Assembly: GCA_963809245.1 (NCBI GenBank)
Contig: CAWEIU010000011.1
Span: forward strand, 310,001-374,000
DNA: 64,000 nt
Direction: 5' to 3'
Source of the DNA: Roseiarcus sp963809245
Lineage (GTDB): Bacteria > Pseudomonadota > Alphaproteobacteria > Rhizobiales > Beijerinckiaceae
Made by a program: the position numbers and the translations under genes. The notes under the pieces were generated by a model, which was given only the letters and a program-made list of their open reading frames with translations, made no database searches and had not been told where the DNA came from. How positions within the stretch are numbered: position 1 is the first letter of the stretch; every line of letters starts with the position of its first letter. Shown piece after piece: positions 1-7,686 of this stretch.

Positions 1-1
1 A

Positions 2-1171
2 TTGCCGATCGCTCGTCCCGAGGAGGTCGGTCTGTCGCGCGCCGGCTTGCAGCGCCTGACCGACGTTGTCCACCGCGAAATCGAGGCCAAACGCGCGCCG
101 GGCGCGTCGATGCTGATCGCCAGGCACGGCAAGGTCGGTTTCTCGCAAACTCTCGGCGCCCTCGCGCCGGACGGCCCGCCGATGCGGGACGACGCGATCT
201 TCCGCATCTATTCCATGACCAAGCCGATCGTTTCAGTCGCCGCGATGACGCTCGTTGAGGAAGGACGGCTGCTGCTGACCGATCCGCTCGAGAAATATGT
301 GCCCGCTTTCGGCAAGGCGATGGTCGGGGTGGAGAACGGCGACGGGCTCGATTTGGTTCCGCTCAAGCGCTCGATCACCATCCAGGATTTGCTCCGCCAT
401 ACCTCGGGCCTCACCTACGGCTTCACCGGCGTGTCCAAAGTGCAGCAGGCGGTGCTCGCCGCCGCGCCGATGACCCAGGAGAAGACGACCGCCGAGTTCG
501 TCGATTCGCTCGCCGCCTTGCCCTTGCGCTATCAGCCGGGCGAGGCCTGGGAATATGGCCATTCGACGGAAGTCCTTGGCCGCGTCATCGAGGTTGTTTG
601 CGGACAGCGGCTCGGCGACTTCCTCGCCGATCGGCTGTTCGGACCGCTCGGAATGCACGACACCGCCTTCTACGTGCCGAACGCCAAGCTCGACCGCTTC
701 GCGCAACCCGCCTCGTTCGATTTCTTCAAAGCGGGCGGGATCGACCTGATCGAATCGCGGCAGCCGCCGCGCTGCGAATACGCCGGCGGCGGGCTCGTCT
801 CGACGCTCGGCGACTACGCGCGCTTCCTGAGCATGGTGAGCAGCGGCGGCGCCTTTGGCGGCTCGCGCATTCTCGGCTCGCGCACGATCGCGTATATGGC
901 GAGCGACCATCTCGGCCCGCATGTCGTCAAGGCGCACCCGCTCCTCTGGCCCGGTCACGGTTTCGGCCTCGGCTTCGCGGTGCGGACGGAGGCGGGGATC
1001 GCCCCGACGATCGGCTCGGCGGGCGAGTTCTTCTGGGGCGGCGTCGCCGGCACCTCGTTCTGGGTCTCGCCGCGCGACGCCCTGTTCGCGATCCTGCTGG
1101 TGCAAGCGCCGGAGAATCGGGAGTTCTTCCGGCAATTGTTCCGCAATCTGGTCAACGCGGCGATCATCTGA
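2..1171 (+). CDS. Serine beta-lactamase-fold hydrolase (family VIII esterase-like), possibly cut at 5' end
   Basis: Serine hydrolase of the class C beta-lactamase / family VIII carboxylesterase superfamily. The nucleophile motif S-x-x-K is at about residues 71-74 (SMTK), the second motif is Y185-x-H187, and near the C terminus a WGG (in FFWGGVAGTSFW) stands where beta-lactamases have KTG. WGG in that place is typical of family VIII esterases, so an esterase is more likely than a lactamase. No clear signal peptide is visible. The readable frame opens with TTG at base 2, so the true start may lie to the left of the window; the part seen (389 residues) is close to full length for the family. The physiological substrate is unknown. 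Confidence 0.85.
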   Translation: MPIARPEEVGLSRAGLQRLTDVVHREIEAKRAPGASMLIARHGKVGFSQTLGALAPDGPPMRDDAIFRIYSMTKPIVSVAAMTLVEEGRLLLTDPLEKYVPAFGKAMVGVENGDGLDLVPLKRSITIQDLLRHTSGLTYGFTGVSKVQQAVLAAAPMTQEKTTAEFVDSLAALPLRYQPGEAWEYGHSTEVLGRVIEVVCGQRLGDFLADRLFGPLGMHDTAFYVPNAKLDRFAQPASFDFFKAGGIDLIESRQPPRCEYAGGGLVSTLGDYARFLSMVSSGGAFGGSRILGSRTIAYMASDHLGPHVVKAHPLLWPGHGFGLGFAVRTEAGIAPTIGSAGEFFWGGVAGTSFWVSPRDALFAILLVQAPENREFFRQLFRNLVNAAII

Positions 1172-1187
1172 TCGCCGCGCTGGCTCC

Positions 1188-1628
1188 TCACCAGACGCCG
1201 GTGTTCGGCATCGACGCCCACGGCTCGGCCGGCGCCAGCGCCTCGCCTTTCTGGAGCAGCTCGAACGAAATCGCGTCGGGGCTGCGGACGAACGCCATGC
1301 GTCCGTCGCGCGGCGGCCGATTGATGACGACGCCCGCCTTCTGCAGCTTGTCGCAGGTGGCGTAGATGTCATCGACCTCGTAGGCGAGATGGCCGAAGTT
1401 GCGCCCGCCCGTGTAGGTTTCCGGATCCCAGTTGTAGGTCAGCTCGAGCAGAGGCGCCTGGCTCGTCTTGGCGCGCTCCACGTCGCCGGGCGCAGCGAGA
1501 AAGACGAGGGTGTACCGGCCCTTCTCGTTCGTGATGCGCCGGACTTCGACGAGCCCGAACTTGCCGACGTAAAACTCGAGCGACTTTTCGAGATCGGTGA
1601 CGCGAACCATCGTGTGCAGATATTCCAT
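1188..1628 (-). CDS. gloA: Lactoylglutathione lyase (glyoxalase I)
   Basis: Single-domain VOC-fold protein of 146 residues, the usual length of bacterial glyoxalase I. The enzyme isomerises the hemithioacetal of methylglyoxal and glutathione to S-lactoylglutathione in the cytoplasm. All four metal ligands are in their expected places: H5, E62, H80 (in NFGHLAYEVDD) and E123 (in ISFELLQKG). The gene converges on the upstream esterase, with 16 bases between the stops, and is divergent from the CDF transporter, with 76 bases between the two starts. Nothing in the sequence links it to its neighbours functionally. Confidence 0.93.
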   Translation of the reverse strand: MEYLHTMVRVTDLEKSLEFYVGKFGLVEVRRITNEKGRYTLVFLAAPGDVERAKTSQAPLLELTYNWDPETYTGGRNFGHLAYEVDDIYATCDKLQKAGVVINRPPRDGRMAFVRSPDAISFELLQKGEALAPAEPWASMPNTGVW

Positions 1629-1704
1629 ATCCGGTCCTCTAAGGTTTGCCTCGGCGCGGCCGGCGGCCCATAAGGCCGATCAAGCGCGCCTGGAGGGGTT
1701 ATAT

Positions 1705-3108
1705 ATGGTTGAAGCGGCCGAGCGCGGTCAAAAAGAAGCGTCATCCCGGCGAAAGCGACGCGCCGCTTTGGCTTCGGTCGGGGCGAGCTTCGCCCTGACG
1801 CTCCTCAAATTGGCGGCCGGCCTGGCAACGGGCTCCTTGGCGCTGCTCTCCGAGGCCGCCCACAACACGCTCGACATCGGCGCCAGCGCGCTGACCTATT
1901 TGGCGGTGCGCGAGGCCGACAAGCCGGCCGACGACGAGCATCCTTTCGGCCACGCCAAGATCGAGGCCGTCGCCGCGCTCGCGCAGACCGGGTTCCTCCT
2001 TGCGCTCGCCGTCGCGGTCGCCGTCGAGGCGCTGCGCCGCATCGGCGGCGAGCCCCAGACGGTGGACGCGAATCTGTTCGGCTTCGCCGCCATTCTCGTC
2101 TCCATCGGCGTCGACGTCGTGCGCTATCTCGCCCTGACGCGCCTCGCGCGCCAGACGCGAAGCGACGCCTTGGCGGCGGACGCGCTGCATTATTCGAGCG
2201 ACCTCGTCTCTTCCGCGCTCGTCCTGGTCGGCCTCGCCGCGACGCGCTGGGGCTGGCCGCACGCCGACGCTTTCGCCGCCATCGGCGTCGCCGCCTTCAT
2301 CGGCGTGGCCGGCTTCCGCCTCGGGCGGCGCACGATCGACGCGCTGGTCGACGCGGCGCCCAAGGGTCTCGCGGAGGCCGTGCGGGCGGCGGTGCGGGAC
2401 GTTCCCGGCGTCGCCGGAACGGAATTCCTGCGCTTGCGCCGCAGCGGCGCGCTTACGATCGGCGAGCTCGGCCTCTACGTCTCGCGCACCCTGCCGCTCG
2501 AACGCGTTTCGGCGATCAAGGCCGACGTCGCCGACACGATCGCGCGCCGATGGCCTGACGTAGCGTTGACGCTGACCGCCGACCCGCTCGCGCTCGACGA
2601 CGAGACCGTGCTCGAGCGCGTGCAGGTGATCGCCGCCCGCCGGCGACTGTTCGTTCACCGCGTCGCGGTCCAGAATGTCGCGGACCGCAAGTCGGTGACG
2701 CTGGACCTCGAGGTCGACGGCCGCATGAGCCTCGGCGCGGCGCACGACATCGCCTCGCAACTCGAACGCGCGATCGCCGATGAGATCGGCCCGGACATCG
2801 AGGTCGAGACGCATATCGAGCCGATGGAGATGTTCGAGATCGGCGGCAGCGACGCCGAGCCGTCGCTCACTCAAGCGATCGCCGCGGCGTTGGCGCGCGC
2901 CGCGACACGCGACGGCATGCTGCGCGATGTCCACAACGTGCGCGTCCGCGTCGCGGCGAACGGCCACATTGTCATTTTCCATTGCCGGGTCGATCCTTCG
3001 ACCACAGTCGAGGCGGCGCACGAGCGCGTCGATGCGATCGAACGTTCGATGCGCGACGAATTTCCTTCCGTCATTCGTACTGTCGGCCACGCGGAGCCGG
3101 CGCGCTGA
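1705..3108 (+). CDS. Cation diffusion facilitator (CDF) metal exporter
   Basis: Inner-membrane proton/divalent-cation antiporter of the CDF family. The membrane domain carries the two family metal-site motifs: H-x-x-x-D in TM2 (AHNTLDIGAS) and D-x-x-H-x-x-x-D in TM5 (ADALHYSSDLV), plus a histidine-containing TM2-3 loop (DEHPFGHAK). The C-terminal half is longer than usual and appears to hold two cytosolic dimerisation-type modules (about residues 210-290 and 300-460), giving 467 residues against about 300 for a minimal CDF. I chose ATG 1705 because a GGAGGGG ribosome site lies just upstream; the frame is open further left but overlaps gloA. Zinc, iron, cobalt or manganese are all possible substrates. 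Confidence 0.88.
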   Translation: MVEAAERGQKEASSRRKRRAALASVGASFALTLLKLAAGLATGSLALLSEAAHNTLDIGASALTYLAVREADKPADDEHPFGHAKIEAVAALAQTGFLLALAVAVAVEALRRIGGEPQTVDANLFGFAAILVSIGVDVVRYLALTRLARQTRSDALAADALHYSSDLVSSALVLVGLAATRWGWPHADAFAAIGVAAFIGVAGFRLGRRTIDALVDAAPKGLAEAVRAAVRDVPGVAGTEFLRLRRSGALTIGELGLYVSRTLPLERVSAIKADVADTIARRWPDVALTLTADPLALDDETVLERVQVIAARRRLFVHRVAVQNVADRKSVTLDLEVDGRMSLGAAHDIASQLERAIADEIGPDIEVETHIEPMEMFEIGGSDAEPSLTQAIAAALARAATRDGMLRDVHNVRVRVAANGHIVIFHCRVDPSTTVEAAHERVDAIERSMRDEFPSVIRTVGHAEPAR

Positions 3109-3226
3109 CGGAGCTTACGTTTGGTGAGCGCATCCTGATCGCGCGCGAGGCGTCGGCGCGGATTGCCGCGACGCCCGCAATGCGTCTATTGTCGCGCCAT
3201 CCCTACAGGACTGATTCGGCTTCTCA

Positions 3227-4153
3227 ATGACTTTCGACACCGAGACCGCGGACTTGCGCAGCGCGCATGTGATCGTCGTCGGCAACGAAAAGGGAGGCGC
3301 GGGCAAGTCGACGATCTCGATCCATCTCGCGGTCGCGCTCCTCAAGGCGGGCCGCAAGGTGGCCTGCATCGATCTCGACACGCGCCAACAAACGCTGACC
3401 CGCTTCTTCGAGAACCGCAGATCCTGGTCCGCGAACGCGCCGTGGCAAATCGAACTGCCACGCCATTGCGCCATGGAGCGCGGCAATTCCAGCGATGTGC
3501 GCGCCAACGAAGCGCACGAGTTCGCCCTGTTCGCCGAGGCGATCGGCGCCGTCGAGCACGAATACGAATTCGTCATCATCGACACCCCCGCCAGCGATTC
3601 CTATCTGATGCGGCTCGCGCACTCGCTCGCCGACACGTTGGTCTCGCCGCTCAACGACAGCTACATCGATATCGACGTCTTTTCGCGCGTCCATCACGAT
3701 CGTTCGCAGCGCGGCGCCGTCGCGCATTACGCCGACCTCGTCATGGAAGCGCGACGCAAGCGCCGGCTCGTCGATAATGGCGTGATCGACTGGGTCATGG
3801 TGCGCAATCGCATGGCCTCGATCGCCAGCAACAATTCCCGCCAGATCGCGGTCAGCATCGGCCGGCTCGCCGCCGAACTTCGCTTCCGCGTCGCCGAAGG
3901 CTTGCACGACCGGGTGATCTTCCGTGAATTGTTTCCGATCGGCCTCACCGCGCTCGATCCGATCGAAGCGTCCGTCGCCGGCGCGCTGACCGCTTCCCAG
4001 CAGGCGGCGCGGCGCGAGATCGAAGCGCTGGTCGCCTCGCTCGATCTGCCCGCGCGCGAGCCGGGCGTCGAGCATCTGCAATCGCGGCGCATGTGGCACG
4101 CGCGCGTCTCCCACAATTACGATCACGCCGGCGCCGCGCCGCTTCATAACTGA
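3227..4153 (+). CDS. mipZ: Division-plane positioning ATPase MipZ
   Basis: ParA/MinD-superfamily ATPase. The deviant Walker A motif KGGAGKST begins at residue 22 and is followed by the switch-region aspartates (CIDLDTRQQTLTRFFENR) and a Walker B-like FVIIDTP. Spacing, the DTRQ-type switch and the roughly 300-residue length match MipZ of alphaproteobacteria rather than chromosomal ParA. In Caulobacter MipZ forms a gradient from ParB at the poles and inhibits FtsZ polymerisation, placing division at midcell. The stop overlaps an ATG (TGATG) in the frame of the next gene, a GT8 glycosyltransferase. A PleC-like kinase and a CtrA-type box nearby belong to the same general cell-cycle circuitry, though no direct link is shown here. 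Confidence 0.92.
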   Translation: MTFDTETADLRSAHVIVVGNEKGGAGKSTISIHLAVALLKAGRKVACIDLDTRQQTLTRFFENRRSWSANAPWQIELPRHCAMERGNSSDVRANEAHEFALFAEAIGAVEHEYEFVIIDTPASDSYLMRLAHSLADTLVSPLNDSYIDIDVFSRVHHDRSQRGAVAHYADLVMEARRKRRLVDNGVIDWVMVRNRMASIASNNSRQIAVSIGRLAAELRFRVAEGLHDRVIFRELFPIGLTALDPIEASVAGALTASQQAARREIEALVASLDLPAREPGVEHLQSRRMWHARVSHNYDHAGAAPLHN

Positions 4154-4179
4154 TGCGGAACAGCGCGGGAGGGAGCCCC

Positions 4180-5118
4180 ATGAAGCCCGCGCTCTGCCTC
4201 ACGCCCGACCTCTCCTTCTTTCGGCCCGCGGTGCGAGCAGCCGCTTCGCTGATTGCGCAGAGCGACTCGGACGCGTTCGACATCTTCATCGTCTGCGAGG
4301 CGGAAGACGTCGCGCCCGGATTCGACGCGCTCGATCCGGCCCTGCGCAACCGCATCAACCTCCTCGTGACCGATTTCTCGCGCTTCGAAGACGGCCTTGC
4401 CGGACGCGGCCGCTTCTCGCGCGCGGTGTTCCGCCGTCTCTTTCTCGATCGCGTCCTGCCGCAGGCCTATTCGCGCATCGTCACGATGGACTCGGACATG
4501 CTGGCGGTCCGGCCCGGGCTCTCGCGCCTCGCCAGCGTCGATCTAAACGGCAAGCCGCTCGCCGCCGCCTACGACATGATCTATTTCTTCGATTTCAATC
4601 TCGGCGCGACGCTGACGCGGCGTTTCCAGGCGAGCCGGCTGAAGCTTGGCCTCGATCTCGCGACGCCCTACTTCAACGCCGGCCTGATGGTGATCGACCG
4701 CGCGGCATGGGGCGCCGCCGAACTCGGCGAACGCGCCGCCCACGTCCTGCGCGCCGAGCCGGAACGCTATCCCTTCATGGAGCAGGACGCGCTCAACGCG
4801 ACGCTCAAGGGCAAGTTTGCGCCGCTGTCGCCGCGATGCAATTTCATGGGCGAGTTCCTGGTGCTCGATCTCGAGACGACGATCGAGCCGATCGTGTTGC
4901 ACTTCGTCAACAGCCCCAAACCCTGGCAGGCCGGCTGGCGCGGCGAACGGCGCTTCGCCGAACTCTACCGGAGCTGGTTCGCCGCTTCGCCCTGGTCCGA
5001 CTGGGCCTCCCCGGCGCCCGAAGGCCGCCTCGCCAAGCCGCCCAGGACCGCCGTGCGCCGCGCCTTCGCCGAGCGGCTGACCGCGTTCCTCGCGACGCAG
5101 CGCTTCGTCGACGCTTAA
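4180..5118 (+). CDS. Family 8-like glycosyltransferase
   Basis: Cytoplasmic GT-A fold transferase of about 312 residues resembling GT8 (LPS glucosyl/galactosyl-transferase type). The DxD metal/nucleotide-sugar motif is in TMDSDMLAV, followed by the family-typical FNAGLMVID block and a late EQDALN motif. No membrane segment is seen, in keeping with a cytosolic enzyme acting on a lipid-linked or protein acceptor. Two starts are possible: ATG 4153 overlaps the mipZ stop, but ATG 4180 has a much better ribosome site (GGGAGGGA at 4168-4174) and is chosen. Close coupling to mipZ suggests co-transcription; the acceptor is unknown. Confidence 0.8.
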   Translation: MKPALCLTPDLSFFRPAVRAAASLIAQSDSDAFDIFIVCEAEDVAPGFDALDPALRNRINLLVTDFSRFEDGLAGRGRFSRAVFRRLFLDRVLPQAYSRIVTMDSDMLAVRPGLSRLASVDLNGKPLAAAYDMIYFFDFNLGATLTRRFQASRLKLGLDLATPYFNAGLMVIDRAAWGAAELGERAAHVLRAEPERYPFMEQDALNATLKGKFAPLSPRCNFMGEFLVLDLETTIEPIVLHFVNSPKPWQAGWRGERRFAELYRSWFAASPWSDWASPAPEGRLAKPPRTAVRRAFAERLTAFLATQRFVDA

Positions 5119-5161
5119 CGGAGCGTAAACGCCCGACTGTCGTCGCGACATTCCATTAGGG

Positions 5162-5176
5162 TTAAATCCACATTAA
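5162..5176 (+). promoter_or_regulatory. Perfect TTAA-N7-TTAA (CtrA-type) box
   Basis: TTAA (5162-5165), seven bases, TTAA (5173-5176), then C. This matches the full consensus for the cell-cycle regulator CtrA in alphaproteobacteria. It lies 66 bases upstream of the outer-membrane protein gene, where it could control transcription. Evidence is the motif only. Confidence 0.45.
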
Positions 5177-5242
5177 CGCATGGTGACGTAGTTTCCCCTG
5201 CGGCGTCTCGCGCAGCGAGCCGCCTTCGAGGGGATTGAAACC

Positions 5243-6175
5243 ATGAAAGCAGTCGCCGCCGCACTCGTCGGCGTCGTGCTGGCCGCGACGCCCTCGCTGG
5301 CCGCCGACCTCTTCGGAGCGGCTCCGCAGCCGACCTTTGAAGCGCCGGAGCCGCCGATGGTCGAGGTTGGGACCAACTGGTATTTGCGCGGCGACGTCGG
5401 CCTGAGCTTCGACCAAGCCGCGTCGTTCTCCCTTGCGGGCGTGCAGACGCCAACCGGCCCTGGCGTCCAGCCGTTCGACGGCAAGGTCGGCTCCTCGAAC
5501 GACCACGACGACTTCGCCGCCGACATCGGCGTCGGCTACCGCTTCAACAACTATGTGCGCGGCGAACTGACCTACGACTACCGGGTCGGCCCGAGCGGTG
5601 GGAACAGCAACACGGTGGTCTGCCCCTACGGCCTCAATGCGGTCGGCGCCAGCGGATATCTCTTCAACACTGCGAACACCTGCGACGGCAATTTCAGCTT
5701 GCAGCAACACAATCAGACGGGGCTCGCAAACGTCTATTTCGATTTGGGCCACTATTGGGGCTTTACGCCCTATGTCGGCGCCGGCGCCGGCGTGAACGCC
5801 AACACGACCTCCGGCTCCGTCGCTTATACGACGACCGTCGGCGGAGCGCCTTACGCCGCCTCTCTCGCGACGACGGGAACTGTGCCGCAGGTGTGGGTCA
5901 ATCCAAACGGGACCGCTGTGTCGCCGCAGCCGGGCGTGCCCTTCAGTCAGCAGGCCTGGAATCGCTCGTTCAGCAACACGAAATATTCGATGGCGTGGGC
6001 CGTGATGGCGGGCGTCGGCATCCAGCTCTCGCCGAGCGCGACGCTCGACATCGGTTATCGCTATCTCGACGCCGGCACGACGACGACCTCGATCACGCCG
6101 CAGACCGGCGCGGTCGTCAAGCAGTCGAACACCTCGCAGGAAATCCGCATCGGCATCCGCTACATGGCCGACTGA
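5243..6175 (+). CDS. Outer-membrane beta-barrel protein (Omp25/31-like)
   Basis: A clear Sec signal peptide (residues 1-20, cut after PSLA) is followed by the start of an outer-membrane beta-barrel with the alternating aromatic/Gly pattern (WYLRGDVGLSF, DIGVGYRFNNYVRGELTYDYR, YFDLGHYWGFTPYVGAGAGV). The C-terminal strands are IRIGIRYMAD. Size (310 residues) and pattern fit the Omp25/31 or opacity-type porins common in Hyphomicrobiales. A long low-complexity Thr/Ser/Gly/Pro stretch around residues 185-245 probably forms an extracellular loop. A CtrA-type box lies upstream, which fits cell-cycle control of envelope proteins in this class. Role: envelope structure; the transport substrate, if any, is unknown. 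Confidence 0.85.
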   Translation: MKAVAAALVGVVLAATPSLAADLFGAAPQPTFEAPEPPMVEVGTNWYLRGDVGLSFDQAASFSLAGVQTPTGPGVQPFDGKVGSSNDHDDFAADIGVGYRFNNYVRGELTYDYRVGPSGGNSNTVVCPYGLNAVGASGYLFNTANTCDGNFSLQQHNQTGLANVYFDLGHYWGFTPYVGAGAGVNANTTSGSVAYTTTVGGAPYAASLATTGTVPQVWVNPNGTAVSPQPGVPFSQQAWNRSFSNTKYSMAWAVMAGVGIQLSPSATLDIGYRYLDAGTTTTSITPQTGAVVKQSNTSQEIRIGIRYMAD

Positions 6176-6250
6176 AGGCGCACTTTCGCTTGGCGCGGTT
6201 CGTGGTTTAGGCTTCCTTCCTCGAACGATAGTCGGCGGAGGGCGCGGTGC

Positions 6251-7543
6251 ATGTTCCGATCTTTGATGCGCTCACGGCGCTTCGCGCCGCTGTTCTGGTG
6301 CCAGTTCCTCTCCGCATTCAACGACAATTTCGTGCGCCAGATGCTGGCGATGCTGATCCTGTTTCGCTTCAGCGGCGCGGATACGGGAGCGAAAGTGTCG
6401 CTGGCGGTGGCGATCTTCGTCTTGCCCTCGATTCCGCTGTCGCCGATCGGCGGCGAAATCGCCGACGCCAACGATAAGGCCGCGATTGCGCGCAAGCTCA
6501 AGTTCGCCGAAATTTTCGTGCAGATGATCGCCGCGGCGGGCTTCTATTTCTCCTCACTCGAACTGCTCTATCTCGCGCTGTTCGGACTGGGCTGCATCGC
6601 GGCGCTGTTCGGGCCGATCAAATACGGCATCCTGCCCGACCACCTGAAGCGCGAGGAGCTGATCTCCGGCAATGCGCTGGTCGAGGGCGCGACCTTCGCG
6701 GCGATCATTTGCGGTCTGGTCGTCGGCGGCTACGCCGCGGCCGAAGGACGCGCGCCATGGACGGTCGTCGCGCAGCTCATGGTGGTCGCCGCCGCCTGCT
6801 ACGCGACCTCGCGCTATATTCCGTCGACGGGCGTCGGCGCGCCGGGCCTCAAGGTCGATTTCAATCCCTGGCGGGCAACCCGCGAGATCCTGCGTGAGCT
6901 GCGGGCGGACGACCGCCAGTGGGTTGGCGCGATCGCCGTCAGTTGGTTCTGGATGGTCGGCGCGATCACCCTGTCCCTCGTGCCCGTCATCATCAAGTCC
7001 CGCATCGGCGGCGGCGTCGACGTCGAGACGGCGATCAATCTGTTCTTTGCCATCGGCATCGCGGCGGGCTCGCTGCTCGCCGCGGTTGTCGCCCATGGGC
7101 GTATCCAGCTCGCGCCGGCGCCGTTCCTTCTTCTCGTCATGGCCGCGCTCGCGATCGACCTCGGCCTGCACACCCGCGCGATGCCGCAGGCGGCCGGCGA
7201 AGTCGACCTCGTCGCCTTTTTCAGCACGCCCGACGGGCTGCGCATCGCCGCCGAGGTGCTCGCCTATTCCTGCGCCGCCGGGCTGTTCGTCGTGCCGATC
7301 TTCGCCGCCGTCCAGGTATGGTCGAGCGTCGACAGGCGCGCGCGGGTCATCGGCGCGGTCAATACGCTCAATTCCGTCTATATGGTCGTCGGCTCGCTCG
7401 CGACGACGCTGCTGCTCAAGTTCACCGGTCTCAGCGAGTCGATGGGGATGGTGTTGCTCGGCGTCGCCAATATCGTCGCCAGCCTCTACCTCTTCGCGCG
7501 CCTGCCGACCAAGGAGGACGTTGTCGCCACACCAACAGGCTAA
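6251..7543 (+). CDS. MFS transporter, lysophospholipid transporter LplT-like
   Basis: Twelve-helix major facilitator of 430 residues. The opening (FWCQFLSAFNDNFVRQML) and the KYGILPDHLKREELISGNALVEGATF block are hallmarks of the LplT clade, which flips lysophospholipids inward for re-acylation. In many alphaproteobacteria this module is fused to acyltransferase and acyl-ACP synthetase domains (Aas); here it stands alone and no such partner is adjacent. A GGCGGAGGG ribosome site precedes ATG 6251. A palindromic repeat begins within a few bases of the stop codon. Substrate assignment is by family resemblance. Confidence 0.75.
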   Translation: MFRSLMRSRRFAPLFWCQFLSAFNDNFVRQMLAMLILFRFSGADTGAKVSLAVAIFVLPSIPLSPIGGEIADANDKAAIARKLKFAEIFVQMIAAAGFYFSSLELLYLALFGLGCIAALFGPIKYGILPDHLKREELISGNALVEGATFAAIICGLVVGGYAAAEGRAPWTVVAQLMVVAAACYATSRYIPSTGVGAPGLKVDFNPWRATREILRELRADDRQWVGAIAVSWFWMVGAITLSLVPVIIKSRIGGGVDVETAINLFFAIGIAAGSLLAAVVAHGRIQLAPAPFLLLVMAALAIDLGLHTRAMPQAAGEVDLVAFFSTPDGLRIAAEVLAYSCAAGLFVVPIFAAVQVWSSVDRRARVIGAVNTLNSVYMVVGSLATTLLLKFTGLSESMGMVLLGVANIVASLYLFARLPTKEDVVATPTG

Positions 7544-7545
7544 GG

Positions 7546-7654
7546 CTTTTGCGTTTTGTCTGAACCGTCCCCGTCATTGCGAGGGGAGCGAAGCAATCCA
7601 TTTGCGTCGACGATGCAAGCGGAGAAATGGATTGCTTCGCTCCCCGCAATGACG
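7546..7654. repeat. Palindromic intergenic repeat, copy 1
   Basis: A long imperfect palindrome. The left arm 7572-7601 (CGTCATTGCGAG..., ...GAAGCAATCCAT) pairs with 7627-7654 with a single unpaired base; a short inner TTGC/GCAA stem closes the loop. A 20-odd-base leader (7546-7571, with GCGTTTTGT) also precedes copy 3 at 41 kb, so the repeated unit is longer than the hairpin. It lies between the convergent MFS gene and sensor-kinase gene, where it could end transcripts from both sides. Confidence 0.85.
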
Positions 7655-7686
7655 ATCCAACGTATTGCGGACCGCTCTAACGCCCC

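Noticed and set aside
7546..7654. Possible CRISPR or tRNA signal in the repeat regions
   Set aside because: There is no regular repeat-spacer array and no cloverleaf; the structure is a simple palindrome.
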